64,000 bases of DNA from Bartonella sp. 220B (GCF_026930205.1 NZ_JANHOI010000002.1:186001-250000); one strand, 5' to 3'; counted from the first letter of the stretch, positions 50,671-61,514 are shown. The notes: generated from the sequence alone by a model not told the origin. Program-made: numbers and translations.

Positions 50671-51615
50671 ATGGTGGCAGCTTTTATTTTTCCAGGACAG
50701 GGGAGCCAACTTGTTGGTATGGGCAAAGCGCTCGCAGAGCAATTTATTGCAGCTCGGATGGTTTTTGAAGAAGTTGATGATGCTTTAGGTGAGAAATTAT
50801 CAAATATCATTTTTGAAGGTCCAGCAGATGTTTTGACGTTAACAGCAAATGCTCAACCAGCTTTAATGTGTGTATCTATAGCTATTATTCGTGTGATGGA
50901 ACAATTAGGGCTTGATATAGAATCAAAGATAAAATTTGTTGCAGGTCATTCTTTGGGAGAATATTCGGCTCTTTGTGCTGCTGGTACATTTAGTCTTCGT
51001 GATACAGCAAGGCTCTTGCGTATTCGTGGAAATGCCATGCAGGCTGCTGTTGCTGTTGGTGATGGCTCTATGGCAGCACTTATTGGATTGGATGAGCAAG
51101 ATGTAGAAGAAATTTGTGAGACTGTTTCTGGAAAAGGAGTATGTCAGATTGCTAATGATAATGGAGGGGGACAAATTGTTATCTCAGGTGAAGCGAAAGC
51201 GGTTGAGACAGCGGTAGAGCTTGCATCAAAAAAAGGTGCGAAACGTGCACTTCTTCTTTCTGTTTCTGCGCCTTTCCATTCGTCCTTAATGCAACCTGCT
51301 GCTGATGCCATGAAGAAAGCACTTTTGACTGTTAATAAAAAGGCTCCTATTGTTCCTCTCATTGCCAATGTTTCTGTTACACCAGAAAGTGATCCAGAGC
51401 GTATTGCTATGCTTCTTGTTGAACAAGTAACAGGGAGAGTGAGATGGCGTGAAACGATAGAGTGGATCAGTGCTCATGGGGTTGATACACTTTTTGAAGT
51501 TGGTTCTGGAAAAGTATTAACAGGTTTAGCGCGTCGTATTAATAAGGATGTAGAGGCATTAACAATTGGAACAGCTGAGGAAATAGAAACAGCACTACAG
51601 ATGCTTGGCGTTTAA
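50671..51615 (+). CDS. fabD: Malonyl-CoA:ACP transacylase
   Basis: FabD moves malonyl from CoA to ACP. The 314-residue protein has FIFPGQGSQLVGMG at the N-terminus, the active-site serine in AGHSLGEYSALCA (Ser94), and later SVSAPFHSSLMQPA with the catalytic histidine, plus FEVGSGKVLTGL. The ribosome site is GGAGTTGAGGA. It heads a fabD-fabG-acpP-fabF cluster read together. Confidence 0.95.
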   Translation: MVAAFIFPGQGSQLVGMGKALAEQFIAARMVFEEVDDALGEKLSNIIFEGPADVLTLTANAQPALMCVSIAIIRVMEQLGLDIESKIKFVAGHSLGEYSALCAAGTFSLRDTARLLRIRGNAMQAAVAVGDGSMAALIGLDEQDVEEICETVSGKGVCQIANDNGGGQIVISGEAKAVETAVELASKKGAKRALLLSVSAPFHSSLMQPAADAMKKALLTVNKKAPIVPLIANVSVTPESDPERIAMLLVEQVTGRVRWRETIEWISAHGVDTLFEVGSGKVLTGLARRINKDVEALTIGTAEEIETALQMLGV

Positions 51616-51634
51616 TCGATAAGGAGTCTAAAAA

Positions 51635-52387
51635 ATGTTTAAATTAACAGGTCGTAAAGCTCTTGTGACGGGAGCATCGGGAGGGATTGGTGAGGCAATA
51701 GCGCGTTGTTTTTATGCACAAGGGGCCATTGTTGGACTCCATGGAACACGTGAAGAAAAGCTTAAAGAAGTCGCTGCAGATCTGAGAAAAGCAGATCTAG
51801 GAAAAGATGTTTTTGTGTTTCCCGCTAATCTTTCTGAGCGTAAATCTATTAAGCAATTGGCTGAAGCAGCGGAAAGAGAAATGGGTGGTGTTGATATCCT
51901 TGTAAACAATGCAGGAATTACCCGAGATGATCTTTTTATACGTATGCAGGATCAAGATTGGGATGATGTCTTAGCGGTTAATTTGACAGCTGCTTCTACT
52001 TTAACACGTGAATTAACGCATTCTATGATGCGACGTCGCTATGGACGAGTTATTAACATAACATCTATTGTTGGTGTTGTTGGAAATCCTGGACAAACGA
52101 ACTATTGTGCTGCAAAGGCAGGTTTGATAGGTTTTTCGAAAGCATTGGCACAAGAAATTGCTTCACGAAACATTACGGTCAATTGTATTGCTCCAGGATT
52201 CATTAAGTCCGCAATGACCGATAAGCTTAATGAAAAGCAAAAAGAAACTATTATGGCTGCAATTCCAATGAAGCGTATGGGGAGTGGAGAAGAAATAGCT
52301 TCTGCTGCTGTTTATCTAGCAAGCGATGAGGCAGCCTATGTGACAGGTCAAACACTCCACGTCAATGGTGGAATGGCAATGATTTAA
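51635..52387 (+). CDS. fabG: 3-oxoacyl-[ACP] reductase
   Basis: FabG reduces beta-ketoacyl-ACP with NADPH. The 250-residue SDR has the cofactor motif VTGASGGIGEAIAR, ILVNNAGITRDDLF, the catalytic Ser in INITSIVGVVGN and Tyr-Lys in YCAAKAGL, and the C-terminal YVTGQTLHVNGGMAMI typical of FabG. It starts 19 bases after fabD. A gap of 260 AT-rich bases with no visible gene separates it from acpP. Confidence 0.95.
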   Translation: MFKLTGRKALVTGASGGIGEAIARCFYAQGAIVGLHGTREEKLKEVAADLRKADLGKDVFVFPANLSERKSIKQLAEAAEREMGGVDILVNNAGITRDDLFIRMQDQDWDDVLAVNLTAASTLTRELTHSMMRRRYGRVINITSIVGVVGNPGQTNYCAAKAGLIGFSKALAQEIASRNITVNCIAPGFIKSAMTDKLNEKQKETIMAAIPMKRMGSGEEIASAAVYLASDEAAYVTGQTLHVNGGMAMI

Positions 52388-52647
52388 GTATTTTTTTCAC
52401 ATTGATTTATAAATTTTATTATTTTAGTAATATCAAGCGAAATGAGAAAATGTATTCTGTTTCCTTAATATAATCAGTTAATCAATTTATGTCGGAATGT
52501 CAGATTGGTTCATTTTGTAGGGGATATCCACAGGGTGTTTTAAATTGTTGCTAAAATCTTGAGAGTAAATGCATCTATTGCTTGATTAGATGATGCGATA
52601 TAGTTAACCCAATTATAGGAAAGTAATATAAATTTGAGGATTTCAAC

Positions 52648-52884
52648 ATGAGTGATACAGTAGAGCGCGTTAAGAAAATTATCGTGGAGCATCTTGGAGT
52701 GAATGCCGATAAGGTAGTAGAAAATGCGAGCTTTATCGATGATCTAGGAGCAGATAGCCTTGATACGGTGGAGCTCGTTATGGCTTTTGAAGAAGAATTT
52801 GGTGTGGAAATCCCAGATGAGGCTGCTGAAACGATTTTCACAGTTGGTGATGCAGTAAAGTTTATCGATAAAGCTTCTGCGTGA
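52648..52884 (+). CDS. acpP: Acyl carrier protein
   Basis: AcpP carries growing acyl chains on a phosphopantetheine arm. The 78-residue acidic protein has the attachment motif [10 protein letters not shown] with Ser37, and [16 protein letters not shown]. Ser37 is the substrate of AcpS (25124). Its own terminator hairpin (52891) follows at once, so it may be expressed far above the neighbouring fab genes, as is usual for ACP. Confidence 0.97.
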   Translation: MSDTVERVKKIIVEHLGVNADKVVENASFIDDLGADSLDTVELVMAFEEEFGVEIPDEAAETIFTVGDAVKFIDKASA

Positions 52885-52890
52885 TGATTG

Positions 52891-52921
52891 AAAGGCAAAA
52901 GCGTAAAATGCTTTTGCCTTT
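52891..52921 (+). terminator. Rho-independent terminator after acpP
   Basis: A perfect 12-bp stem (52891-52902 with 52910-52921, starting AAAGGCAAAAGC) closes a 7-base loop. It begins 6 bases after the acpP stop and is followed by ATTCTTTAG. It likely ends most acpP transcripts and leaves fabF with partial read-through. Confidence 0.75.
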
Positions 52922-52985
52922 ATTCTTTAGAGCTATTTTGAGAAATAAGCTTTGAGAGGTGAATCTCAATTCAAGGTTAGAAGTT

Positions 52986-54248
52986 ATGAGACGTGTTGTT
53001 GTTACTGGTTTAGGATTGGTATCTCCATTAGCTGGTGATGTCGAATGGAGTTGGAAACGTCTTCTTGAAGGGAAAAGTGGTGTTCGACGCATTACTGAAT
53101 TTGATGTGTCCGATTTGCCATGCCAAATTGCTGCTCGTATCCCCCTAGGGGATGGAACAGAGGGTACCTATAATGCTGATTTGTATATGGATCCCAAAGA
53201 ACAGCGTAAGGTTGATGCATTTATTGTTTATGCAATGGCTGCTGCTGGCCAAGCGCTTTCAGATGCTGAGTGGTTTCCTAAAAGTGATGAAGATCAGGTT
53301 TCTACAGGTGTATTAATTGGTTCGGGTATTGGTGGTATAGAAGGTATTGTTGAGGCTGGGTATACACTTCGTGATAAAGGCCCAAGGCGTGTCTCTCCTT
53401 TTTTTATTCCAGGACGTTTGATTAATCTTGCTTCTGGTTATGTCTCTATTAAACACGGTTTGCGTGGTCCTAATCATTCGGTTGTGACAGCTTGTTCGAC
53501 AGGTGCGCATGCAATTGGTGATGCGGCACGTTTGATTGCCTTGGGTGATGCCGATGTAATGGTGGCAGGGGGCACTGAATCTCCGATAAATCGAATCTCT
53601 CTTGCTGGTTTTTCTGCTTGTAGAGCTCTTTCTACTTGTCGTAATGATGATCCTGAACGCGCATCACGTCCTTATGATATTGATCGTGATGGTTTTGTGA
53701 TGGGGGAGGGAGCTGCGATTGTTGTTTTAGAAGAGCTTGAACATGCAAAAAAACGGGGGGCACGTATTTATGCTGAGATTATTGGCTATGGTTTATCTGG
53801 CGATGCTTATCATATTACTGCTCCTTCAGAGAGTGGTGAAGGTGCACAGCGTAGTATGATGGCTGCTCTTAAGCGCGCACAAGTGGATGTAAGCGAGCTT
53901 GATTATATTAATGCGCATGGAACTTCAACGATGGCTGATACTATAGAGTTGGCAGCTGTTGAACGCGTTTTGGGGCATTATGCACCAAAAGTATCTATGT
54001 CATCAACAAAGTCATCAGTAGGGCATTTACTTGGAGCAGCCGGTGCTGCTGAGGCTATTTTTTGTGTTTTAGCTATACGAGATAATATAGCTCCAGCAAC
54101 ACTTAATCTTGATAATCCATCTATTGAAACGAAAATTGACCTTGTCCCACATAAACCACGTGAACGAAAGATTGATACGATTCTCTCTAATTCTTTTGGA
54201 TTTGGTGGAACTAATGCGTCTTTAGTCATGCGCCGCTTTGAGAAATAA
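52986..54248 (+). CDS. fabF: 3-oxoacyl-[ACP] synthase II
   Basis: FabF condenses malonyl-ACP with acyl-ACP in chain elongation. From the ATG at 52986 the protein has 420 residues. It starts MRRVVVTGLGLVSPLAG, has the catalytic cysteine in VVTACSTGAHAIG (about residue 170), and the two histidines in YINAHGTSTMADT and SSVGHLLGAAGAAEA, with the C-terminal NSFGFGGTNASL. A GTG 9 codons upstream is a weaker start. It follows the acpP terminator. Confidence 0.95.
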   Translation: MRRVVVTGLGLVSPLAGDVEWSWKRLLEGKSGVRRITEFDVSDLPCQIAARIPLGDGTEGTYNADLYMDPKEQRKVDAFIVYAMAAAGQALSDAEWFPKSDEDQVSTGVLIGSGIGGIEGIVEAGYTLRDKGPRRVSPFFIPGRLINLASGYVSIKHGLRGPNHSVVTACSTGAHAIGDAARLIALGDADVMVAGGTESPINRISLAGFSACRALSTCRNDDPERASRPYDIDRDGFVMGEGAAIVVLEELEHAKKRGARIYAEIIGYGLSGDAYHITAPSESGEGAQRSMMAALKRAQVDVSELDYINAHGTSTMADTIELAAVERVLGHYAPKVSMSSTKSSVGHLLGAAGAAEAIFCVLAIRDNIAPATLNLDNPSIETKIDLVPHKPRERKIDTILSNSFGFGGTNASLVMRRFEK

Positions 54249-54364
54249 TAAACACTTTATATTTGTTCTTCTGTTTCTGTTTTTTCTATTTTATTATAAA
54301 ATTTATAAAAGTTTTAGTGAGAAATGAGCGTTATAGTACATAAAAGCTATTGAGGTTGATAATT

Positions 54365-55474
54365 ATGTCCGATGTGAAAAATGGAAAACCATTCAAGGAC
54401 GTAAATGATTCCTCTTCGAATCGTTTAGCAGATAATCATATGTTCGCACAGAAGAGACGGAAGAAATCGTTTATTGTACGCAATCCTTTGGTCATTCTGG
54501 GGCATTTTTTTCTCATGATGATTGTGATTGTTATTTTAAGCATCGGTATCCCTCTTTATATTGGAAAAAGTATATTTGAAGGAAGGGGGATGACGGGGGA
54601 AGAACAAGTTGTTCTTATCTATCCAGGAACAGGAATTCGTGAGATTGCTTCATTGCTTGAAAAACGTGGGCTTATTCGGTCATCTGATGTTTTTGTTTAT
54701 GGAGTTGGTTACCATCAAAAAACGACACATCTTAAAGCTGGTGAATATTTAATTCCAGCGCATGCCTCGATGCGGGACATTATGGATATTCTTGTGAAAG
54801 GGAAATCTATTGAATATACATTTACAGTGCCGGAAGGTTTAACGGTTCAACAAGTTTTTGATCGATTAGCTGCTCATGAAGTTTTGATTGGAGATCTTCC
54901 AAAAGTTTTGCCTCCAGAAGGCAGTTTGATGACAGATACTGTCCGTTTTATTCGAGGAACAACGCGTAAAGAAATTATAAACAGATTGCGTGAAGGACAG
55001 ACAAAATTAATTCACGCGATATGGGCTACGCGCTCACCTGATTTGCCAATTAAATCCATAGATGAATTTGTTATATTGGCATCAATTGTTGAGAAAGAAA
55101 CAGGAATTGCAGCAGAAAGACCGCAGGTTGCTGCGGTGTTTTATAACCGTCTTGCAAAACATATGCGTCTTCAATCGGATCCAACGGTCATTTATGGTCT
55201 CTTTGGTGGAAAAGGGATACCATCCGGTCGTGCAATTTATCGTTCGGATCTTGAGAAGGAAACACCGTATAACACTTATAAAATTGATGGTTTGCCACCA
55301 ACGGCTATTGCAAATCCAGGTCGCGATTCTTTGAAAGCGGTGGCACATCCACCCAGCAGTGATGTACTCTATTTTGTAGCTGATGGTTCGGGAGGGCATG
55401 TTTTTTCTAGAACTTTAGAGGAACATAATATGAATGTTCGCAAGTGGCGTGCATTAAAGAAGGAAAAACATTAG
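54365..55474 (+). CDS. mltG: Endolytic transglycosylase MltG (YceG-like)
   Basis: MltG cleaves nascent glycan strands and may set their length. The 369-residue protein has a cytosolic basic start, one membrane span (about residues 43-65), a LysM-like region with LIYPGTGIREIASLLEKRG, and the YceG catalytic domain. The glutamate is in LASIVEKETGIAAERP, followed by VFYNRLAKHMRLQSDPTVIYG and LPPTAIANPG. I chose the ATG at 54365; one five codons upstream is possible. It sits between fabF and gmk, a common order. Confidence 0.92.
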   Translation: MSDVKNGKPFKDVNDSSSNRLADNHMFAQKRRKKSFIVRNPLVILGHFFLMMIVIVILSIGIPLYIGKSIFEGRGMTGEEQVVLIYPGTGIREIASLLEKRGLIRSSDVFVYGVGYHQKTTHLKAGEYLIPAHASMRDIMDILVKGKSIEYTFTVPEGLTVQQVFDRLAAHEVLIGDLPKVLPPEGSLMTDTVRFIRGTTRKEIINRLREGQTKLIHAIWATRSPDLPIKSIDEFVILASIVEKETGIAAERPQVAAVFYNRLAKHMRLQSDPTVIYGLFGGKGIPSGRAIYRSDLEKETPYNTYKIDGLPPTAIANPGRDSLKAVAHPPSSDVLYFVADGSGGHVFSRTLEEHNMNVRKWRALKKEKH

Positions 55475-55537
55475 CTTTTGAAGATTAAAGAAAATATATT
55501 ATGGATGTTTAAAGAACAGTTGAAAAAGTAAAGCAGT

Positions 55538-56209
55538 ATGACGACATTCTTTGAGGATAAATTAAGGGCAAAAAAAAGAGATCACCGTCGTGGTTTTTTA
55601 TTTATTCTCTCTTCACCTTCAGGAGCGGGCAAATCAACTCTTTCTCGATTGCTTTTGAAAGATGAACAATTAGAGCTTTCCATCAGTGTGACGACACGGC
55701 AAAGACGTCCTAGTGAGGTAGATGGCCTTCATTATCATTTTATTTCAAAAAAAGAGTTTGAACGCAAACGTGAGGGTGATGAATTTATTGAATGGGCAGA
55801 AGTTCATGGGAATTATTACGGAACTTTGCGGGAAAGCGTTGAAAACGTATTGAGAGATGGTCGAGATATGTTATTCGATATTGATTATCAAGGAACCGAA
55901 CAGCTTCAAAAAAAAATGCCAGAGGATACCGTATCTGTTTTCATTCTGCCACCATCAATGAAGGAGCTTATTTCGCGTTTGCATCGTCGAGCAGAAGATA
56001 ACCAAGATGTTATCAATTTACGATTGAGAAATGCACGAACAGAAATGCAGCATTGGCGTTCTTACGATTATGTTGTCATTAATGAGGATTTAGATCAGTC
56101 CCTATCGCTTATTAAATCGATTTATTTAGCCGAAACAGTAAAACGCGAACGATGCTCCTTTCTTGAACCTTTTATTAATGGGCTGATTGCTGAAGAGATG
56201 AATGAATGA
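55538..56209 (+). CDS. gmk: Guanylate kinase
   Basis: Gmk phosphorylates GMP to GDP. The 223-residue protein has the P-loop [16 protein letters not shown] (SPSGAGKST at 26-34), [20 protein letters not shown] with the GMP-binding arginines, [14 protein letters not shown], and [11 protein letters not shown] short N-terminal extension of about 19 charged residues precedes the core. It is convergent with rsmA, 42 bases apart. Confidence 0.96.
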   Translation: MTTFFEDKLRAKKRDHRRGFLFILSSPSGAGKSTLSRLLLKDEQLELSISVTTRQRRPSEVDGLHYHFISKKEFERKREGDEFIEWAEVHGNYYGTLRESVENVLRDGRDMLFDIDYQGTEQLQKKMPEDTVSVFILPPSMKELISRLHRRAEDNQDVINLRLRNARTEMQHWRSYDYVVINEDLDQSLSLIKSIYLAETVKRERCSFLEPFINGLIAEEMNE

Positions 56210-56251
56210 TCTCATTATTTTGAAAAAGAAGAATGAAAAAAATTATGTTTT

Positions 56252-57082
56252 TTAGATCACCAAATTGGCTAAAGTTACAAATTCAGAAATTGAGAGCGTT
56301 TCTGCGCGACGTGTTCCATCAATTCCCGCTTTTTCTAAAAGTATTTCACCTCCGAGAGGTTTAAGATTTTGACGAAGCATTTTTCGTCTTTGTCCAAAAG
56401 CCGTTTTTGTAATAAAGCTCAATTTTTGTGCGGAGCAAGTGAGAGGTTCTGTTCGCGGAATGATATGAACAACAGAAGAAGTTATTTTGGGTGCCGGTAT
56501 GAAGGCTTGAGGAGGCACATCAAAAGCAATTTTAGCAATAGTACGCCATCCGGTTAAAACACTAAGGCGACCATAGTGGGCAGATTGAGGTTTTGCTGTA
56601 ATACGTTTAGCAACTTCTCGTTGAAACATTAATGTCATGGATTCATAAAAAGGAGGCCATGGCTCAGCTAATAGCCAATTTAATACGAGTTGTGTTCCAA
56701 TATTATAGGGAAGATTTGCAATAATGCGTGGTTTTTCTAAAGATTTTTCAAAAAGTTTTGAGAAATCTTGCTTTAATGCATCATTACAAATAATTTTTAG
56801 CTTTTGCGGATAGTATTTTTCTATCTCTAAGAGAGCAGGTAGAAAGCGCTCATCATGTTCTATTGCGGTGACAATAGCTCCTTTTGCAAGCAAGGCACGT
56901 GTTAGCCCTCCAGGACCAGGACCTACTTCAATAACAGGTTTTCCTTCTATATTTCCTGCTTGATGAGCAATTTTAGATGTGAGATTAAGATCAAAAAGGA
57001 AATTTTGACCCAAAGATTTATGAGCTTGTAATCCGTACATATTAATAACCTCACGCAGAGGAGGGAGATTATCTATTGGCAT
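56252..57082 (-). CDS. rsmA: 16S rRNA dimethyladenosine methyltransferase RsmA/KsgA
   Basis: RsmA dimethylates two adjacent adenines near the 3' end of 16S rRNA. The 276-residue protein has SLGQNFLFD, the SAM-binding [27 protein letters not shown], and the catalytic motif [18 protein letters not shown] (NLPY). The C-terminal domain has [14 protein letters not shown]. It overlaps pdxA by 10 bases and is the last gene of the lptF-to-rsmA operon. Confidence 0.96.
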   Translation of the reverse strand: MPIDNLPPLREVINMYGLQAHKSLGQNFLFDLNLTSKIAHQAGNIEGKPVIEVGPGPGGLTRALLAKGAIVTAIEHDERFLPALLEIEKYYPQKLKIICNDALKQDFSKLFEKSLEKPRIIANLPYNIGTQLVLNWLLAEPWPPFYESMTLMFQREVAKRITAKPQSAHYGRLSVLTGWRTIAKIAFDVPPQAFIPAPKITSSVVHIIPRTEPLTCSAQKLSFITKTAFGQRRKMLRQNLKPLGGEILLEKAGIDGTRRAETLSISEFVTLANLVI

Positions 57083-58086
57083 GGTATCAAACTATTTTCT
57101 GCAAGTTGATTTGCAAGTTTAAGGGCAGCGATAAAGCTTTCGGGAGAGGCAATCCCTTTATCAGCAATGTCAAAAGCAGTTCCATGATCTGGAGAAGTAC
57201 GAATAAAAGGTAATCCTAAAGTGATATTGACAGTGGTATCAAAATCCAGTGTCTTAACAGGAATCAGTGCCTGATCATGATACATGCACAGGGCAACATC
57301 ATATGCTTTTCTTGCAGATTCATGGAACATCGTATCAGCAGGCAGTGGGCCTATGATATTGAGTCCTTTCTTTTTAAGATATTCGATAGCGGGGATAATA
57401 GTTGCAATCTCTTCTTTTCCCATCGTACCTTCTTCTCCCGCATGAGGGTTAAGTCCAGAAATAGCAAGACGGGGTGAAGTTATTTTAAAGCGTGTTCTTA
57501 GGTCGTGTTCAGTAATAAGTGCCGTTTTAATGATGAGTTCGCGAGTAAGGTATGAAGGAACTTCTTTGAATGGAACATGAATAGTAATTGGTACTGTCTT
57601 TAATCGAGGTCCTGCTAACATCATAATCGGATGATGACATTTCTTAGAGTCTTGATAAGCCAAATCTGCTAAAAATTCTGTATGACCTGGAAATTTAAAT
57701 CCGGCATCGTAAAGGTTCTTTTTTGCAATGGGACAAGTAATGAGTGCACATGCATAGCCGCTTTGGATCAATTGAACGCTACGTTTTATCGCTTCAATTA
57801 TTCCAGCAGCATTATTTGGTGAAGGTAATCCTAGTTGATCACTTTGTCGATTTTCTAATGGTATTACAGGAAGAGCTACTTGGAAATTTTTTACAGGATT
57901 ATCTGTAAAAACAGATTCTACTTCGACATCGATCTGTAAAAAATGGGCGCGTGCACGAATGACATCTGGATCAGCGAGAAGAACGAAAGGTGGAATTTGA
58001 CGTGTAACACGTAAATTCCAAGCTTTCAGTACTATTTCAGGACCAATACCAGCAGGATCACCACCACTAACAATAAGTACAGCCAT
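57073..58086 (-). CDS. pdxA: 4-hydroxythreonine-4-phosphate dehydrogenase
   Basis: PdxA oxidises 4-phosphohydroxythreonine for vitamin B6 synthesis. The 337-residue protein has [44 protein letters not shown] (in two parts), the metal-binding [14 protein letters not shown], and [12 protein letters not shown] with [17 protein letters not shown] (in two parts). It overlaps the surA-like gene by one base and rsmA by 10. The surA-pdxA-rsmA order is widely conserved. No pdxJ is seen in this window. Confidence 0.94.
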   Translation of the reverse strand: MAVLIVSGGDPAGIGPEIVLKAWNLRVTRQIPPFVLLADPDVIRARAHFLQIDVEVESVFTDNPVKNFQVALPVIPLENRQSDQLGLPSPNNAAGIIEAIKRSVQLIQSGYACALITCPIAKKNLYDAGFKFPGHTEFLADLAYQDSKKCHHPIMMLAGPRLKTVPITIHVPFKEVPSYLTRELIIKTALITEHDLRTRFKITSPRLAISGLNPHAGEEGTMGKEEIATIIPAIEYLKKKGLNIIGPLPADTMFHESARKAYDVALCMYHDQALIPVKTLDFDTTVNITLGLPFIRTSPDHGTAFDIADKGIASPESFIAALKLANQLAENSLIPCQ

Positions 58087-59060
58087 TATGAGTTTTGAAT
58101 ACGTGCTGACCGCCGCAATTCTTCTAAATATTTTTCACTCAATTTCTCAAGTTTCTGCGGGCCCTTTTGTTTATTATCTTGAATGGAAAATATCAACCGA
58201 GCTACGTAATCATCAGAAACTCTTTTTATTTTGCATACAGCAATCGCTTCAATTCCATCAGATGTTTCCTGGAATTTGGTCATTTTTCCGACAGGCGTTG
58301 CGAGGATAGCTTGTTCCCATGCACTGGGAAGTTGGGGTTCAAGAAATTTTCCTAAGTGACGGATAGTAACATCCAAGATACCACTCGCTTGTTTTTGAGC
58401 ATTCGTACATCCTTGGAAATGTGCGCGAAAATTATTCGCTTCTCTCTGGCGTCTTTCAAAGATTTCTGAACGGAGATGTGCAGGAATGACAAAAACAATT
58501 CGCTGTAGTGTATATTCATTGGTTGAAGGTTTCACACCACCATTTTTTAATATTCTTCGTACAGCTTCTTGTTCTGTAATCAAGCCTGTCTCAGCTTGAT
58601 AGCGTGCATTGACAAGACGGCCCCATCCTATTTGTCCACGGATGTAATCCTTAAAGTGCTGTACTGTGATATCATTTTGAGTCAAAATTTGGTTGAGTTG
58701 ATCAATGGTCATATTATTTTGCGTTGCAAAGTTCTCGAAAGCGCTCTCAACTTCATGATTACTCACTTCAATATTACGACGCTTTATTTCAATATTTTTA
58801 AGGACTTCATTGATAAGCTCATTTTTAGCTTGCACAGCAAGATTGCCCTGCTTTTGTTGCAATCTGAGAAAAGCAACGCGCCTTTGTATATCGTAATTTG
58901 TGATAGGATTGCCATTGACTGTAGTAACAATGACAGTCTGTGCGAAGACCGGAGGAATTAAAAATTCACTTATCAGCATACTACTTGCACTCAAAGGTGT
59001 AATACAAAATAAAGCAAAAATACGCTTTTTCAATTTGTTCATGTAAATAGGCCTTCGCAT
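58086..59060 (-). CDS. surA: SurA-like periplasmic peptidyl-prolyl isomerase/chaperone
   Basis: SurA-type chaperones help fold outer-membrane barrel proteins. The 324-residue protein has a signal peptide (after MNKLKKRIFALFCITPL), a SurA N-domain with VNGNPITNYDIQRRVAFLRL, ELINEVLKNIEIKRR and a parvulin-like region (residues about 170-290) with one recognisable rotamase core. It is shorter than E. coli SurA (428) and lacks a second parvulin domain. The ATG at 59060 or 59042 may start it. It follows lptD by 84 bases, whose product is a known SurA client type. Confidence 0.85.
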   Translation of the reverse strand: MRRPIYMNKLKKRIFALFCITPLSASSMLISEFLIPPVFAQTVIVTTVNGNPITNYDIQRRVAFLRLQQKQGNLAVQAKNELINEVLKNIEIKRRNIEVSNHEVESAFENFATQNNMTIDQLNQILTQNDITVQHFKDYIRGQIGWGRLVNARYQAETGLITEQEAVRRILKNGGVKPSTNEYTLQRIVFVIPAHLRSEIFERRQREANNFRAHFQGCTNAQKQASGILDVTIRHLGKFLEPQLPSAWEQAILATPVGKMTKFQETSDGIEAIAVCKIKRVSDDYVARLIFSIQDNKQKGPQKLEKLSEKYLEELRRSARIQNS

Positions 59061-59144
59061 TATTTATTAATTTTTATCAACTGCTTAAGATATACGTTTT
59101 TTTTCATAAAAACAACAATAAGTTAAATTGCTTATACATTCTCT

Positions 59145-61514
59145 TTATAAATCTGATTTCGCCTTTTTTCCAATATCTGCAATTGTCCGTAATGAAAGAG
59201 AGAAGTTAAAGTTTCGCAAAGGTGTTTTCTTTCCTGGATTGTTTATCTGCTGATAACCGAATGTTAGCCCAAAACATTCATCTGTATAGTTCAAACTAAT
59301 TCCTCGTTTTACGAATGTACCAGATACCAAGTCATAACCGGCATTGCTGTTGATAGACCAGTAATTAGGCAGCTTAAGACCAGTTTGAAAAAAAATCTCT
59401 TGGCGCTCTTGTGGATATTCATAATCTGGTTGGTTTGCAATATAAACATATTGTATAGCCGCTTTAAAATTTTGCCATTTTTGTGATGCTTCAACTTCAC
59501 TACGGTGAATTTTCCCTGTTTTTTTATCAAAACGTCCACGGGCTTCTAAAGAAAAACCACTTTTATGGTTTGCACTAACCATTGCTACATAGTCTGAACG
59601 TGTTGTTTCGAGGCCAGAATGAATGCCTACATTAACAAAATCTCTTTTCGCAAACGAATTTTTTCCCGCAAGATGAAAGGATTGTCCAATAAGACCGTAA
59701 AGAGACCAATTACTATTAAAACTTCCAGAATATCTTAAACCTATATTGGCTCTTGTTCCACCTTCTACGCGGTCATAACCAGAGAATTTATCGCGTTGAA
59801 ACAGAGTGGTCGCGTCAAAGATGAAACTTTGTGCATCTTCATTGGGGAGTTGTCCTATATAGCGTTCATTATTGCGTACAAAAATTTGTGCGGTTGGCTC
59901 TATAATATGTGTAGAATTGCTTAATCTCATGAGGAGGGGGTAGCGTAATTCTAAACCAGCTGTTGCCATGCCACGAAACGCTGAATTACGGAGAGTTAAT
60001 GAGGAGTTATTTATTATAGGAAGAGTGTCGTTTTTATGCGCATTTGTTGTAATGAGATCAGCCCGTAAAGAGAAAAGAGGGGTTAAGATAAGGCCATTAC
60101 CCGTTTTGAAGCGTCTTTTCCATTCTAGTTCATTTGTTAAACGAAAATTATTTCCCGCCATACCAGAAAGCCTAGTAGCGTTGAGAGGAATTCCGTTCCA
60201 GTCGGTATATCTGAAGTCAGTATGACGACGATAAATCGATTGCATATTACTATGAAAGGTAAGCATTCCATTATAAATTGATTCATTTGGTGTGAAAGAA
60301 TAATCAATGCGGGGGAGAACCCATGCTTGTCGAGAGTGTCGCTCATAATCAGGGTCATTTAAGAGTAAATCTTGAACATTGAAATGGTAAAAACGCATAT
60401 CAAAGTGGTTTTTTCCTGCAAGACCATTCAAATAAAGCTGAGAAAGTTGTGTAGGATTGTTATAGTTTTCAAGTTTATATGTACGACTAAAGTGTCGATC
60501 AGACTGTGCAAGAATATCCCATCCATAGGTCCAGTGTGAATTAAGTCGAAAATCACCCTTTGTTGCTAGCATATAACGGTTTTTACGATGTGCATCAATT
60601 GTATCGTTATCAAAGCTATGCGGTTTCATTTGGTATATATGTGCAAAGCGAATGTTATAATTGCCTGTTTTAAAACGTTGACGCCATTCACCTTCAGTTA
60701 AAAGTCCTTGTTGCGTATAGACCGTAGAAGAAAGTGTAAAATCATAATGGGGGGCAAGATTCCAGAAGTAAGAATTTTTTATGCCCATGCCGAGATAATC
60801 GCTATAAAAAAAATGAGGAGCAAGCAGACCGCTAGCACGTTTCACAGTTGGATCATGGAGTTCAAAAGTTGGAAGCTGTAGAATTGGTACACCAAAAACT
60901 TCAAAACGACTCTTTTCAAATCGAATTTTTTTGGTACGATTATTCCATATGATTTTTCGTGCTTTAATCTTCCACAACACTTCTCTATCTGGTTTGTAGG
61001 AGCACGGTTCACAGGCTGTGTAGGAGGCATTGTTGAAAGTTGTTATTTGATTACTGTTTCGTGTAGCACTTTCTGCCGCGAAATGGACATTGTTGGCTGT
61101 ATCAATACGTAATGCGTTTACGAATCCTTCGCCGAAATCTTTAGTCATATCAATTTGGTTAGAATAAATTTTATTCCCATCTTTTTGAACAATTTCAACA
61201 TTTCCTTGGGCTATAATTCGTCCTGTTTTTTGATTATAGGTGACTTTTTGGGCAACAACTTTATTGCCATCATATTCGATTCGGACATTACCTTGTGCAG
61301 AGACAGTATTTTCATCACGATTGTAAATAAGTTCTTCTGCAGAGAGAGAAAGAGGACTTACGGGATTCGAGATACGATTTTGAGCAAGAGAAGTAAGGTT
61401 TTTGGTGTATGCAAAACGGGATAAAGAGAGACCCAAAACAAAGACAAGAACGCTTTTAAAGGCAACTGCACTTAATTGTGTTAAAATCACTTTCTTATTT
61501 ATTAATATTTTCAC
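59145..61514 (-). CDS. lptD: LPS-assembly protein LptD
   Basis: LptD is the outer-membrane barrel that, with LptE, inserts LPS in the outer leaflet. The 789-residue protein has a signal peptide, an N-terminal OstA/LptA-like domain (residues about 50-180) with NRDENTVSAQGNVRIEYDGN and TYNQKTGRIIAQGNVEI. A long beta-barrel follows, with LPTFELHDPTVKRASGLLAP (in two parts) and ending TDECFGLTFGYQQ and SLRTIAD. The CEPC pair near residue 170 and the late Cys could form disulfides. It abuts lptG with no gap. Confidence 0.94.
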   Translation of the reverse strand: MKILINKKVILTQLSAVAFKSVLVFVLGLSLSRFAYTKNLTSLAQNRISNPVSPLSLSAEELIYNRDENTVSAQGNVRIEYDGNKVVAQKVTYNQKTGRIIAQGNVEIVQKDGNKIYSNQIDMTKDFGEGFVNALRIDTANNVHFAAESATRNSNQITTFNNASYTACEPCSYKPDREVLWKIKARKIIWNNRTKKIRFEKSRFEVFGVPILQLPTFELHDPTVKRASGLLAPHFFYSDYLGMGIKNSYFWNLAPHYDFTLSSTVYTQQGLLTEGEWRQRFKTGNYNIRFAHIYQMKPHSFDNDTIDAHRKNRYMLATKGDFRLNSHWTYGWDILAQSDRHFSRTYKLENYNNPTQLSQLYLNGLAGKNHFDMRFYHFNVQDLLLNDPDYERHSRQAWVLPRIDYSFTPNESIYNGMLTFHSNMQSIYRRHTDFRYTDWNGIPLNATRLSGMAGNNFRLTNELEWKRRFKTGNGLILTPLFSLRADLITTNAHKNDTLPIINNSSLTLRNSAFRGMATAGLELRYPLLMRLSNSTHIIEPTAQIFVRNNERYIGQLPNEDAQSFIFDATTLFQRDKFSGYDRVEGGTRANIGLRYSGSFNSNWSLYGLIGQSFHLAGKNSFAKRDFVNVGIHSGLETTRSDYVAMVSANHKSGFSLEARGRFDKKTGKIHRSEVEASQKWQNFKAAIQYVYIANQPDYEYPQERQEIFFQTGLKLPNYWSINSNAGYDLVSGTFVKRGISLNYTDECFGLTFGYQQINNPGKKTPLRNFNFSLSLRTIADIGKKAKSDL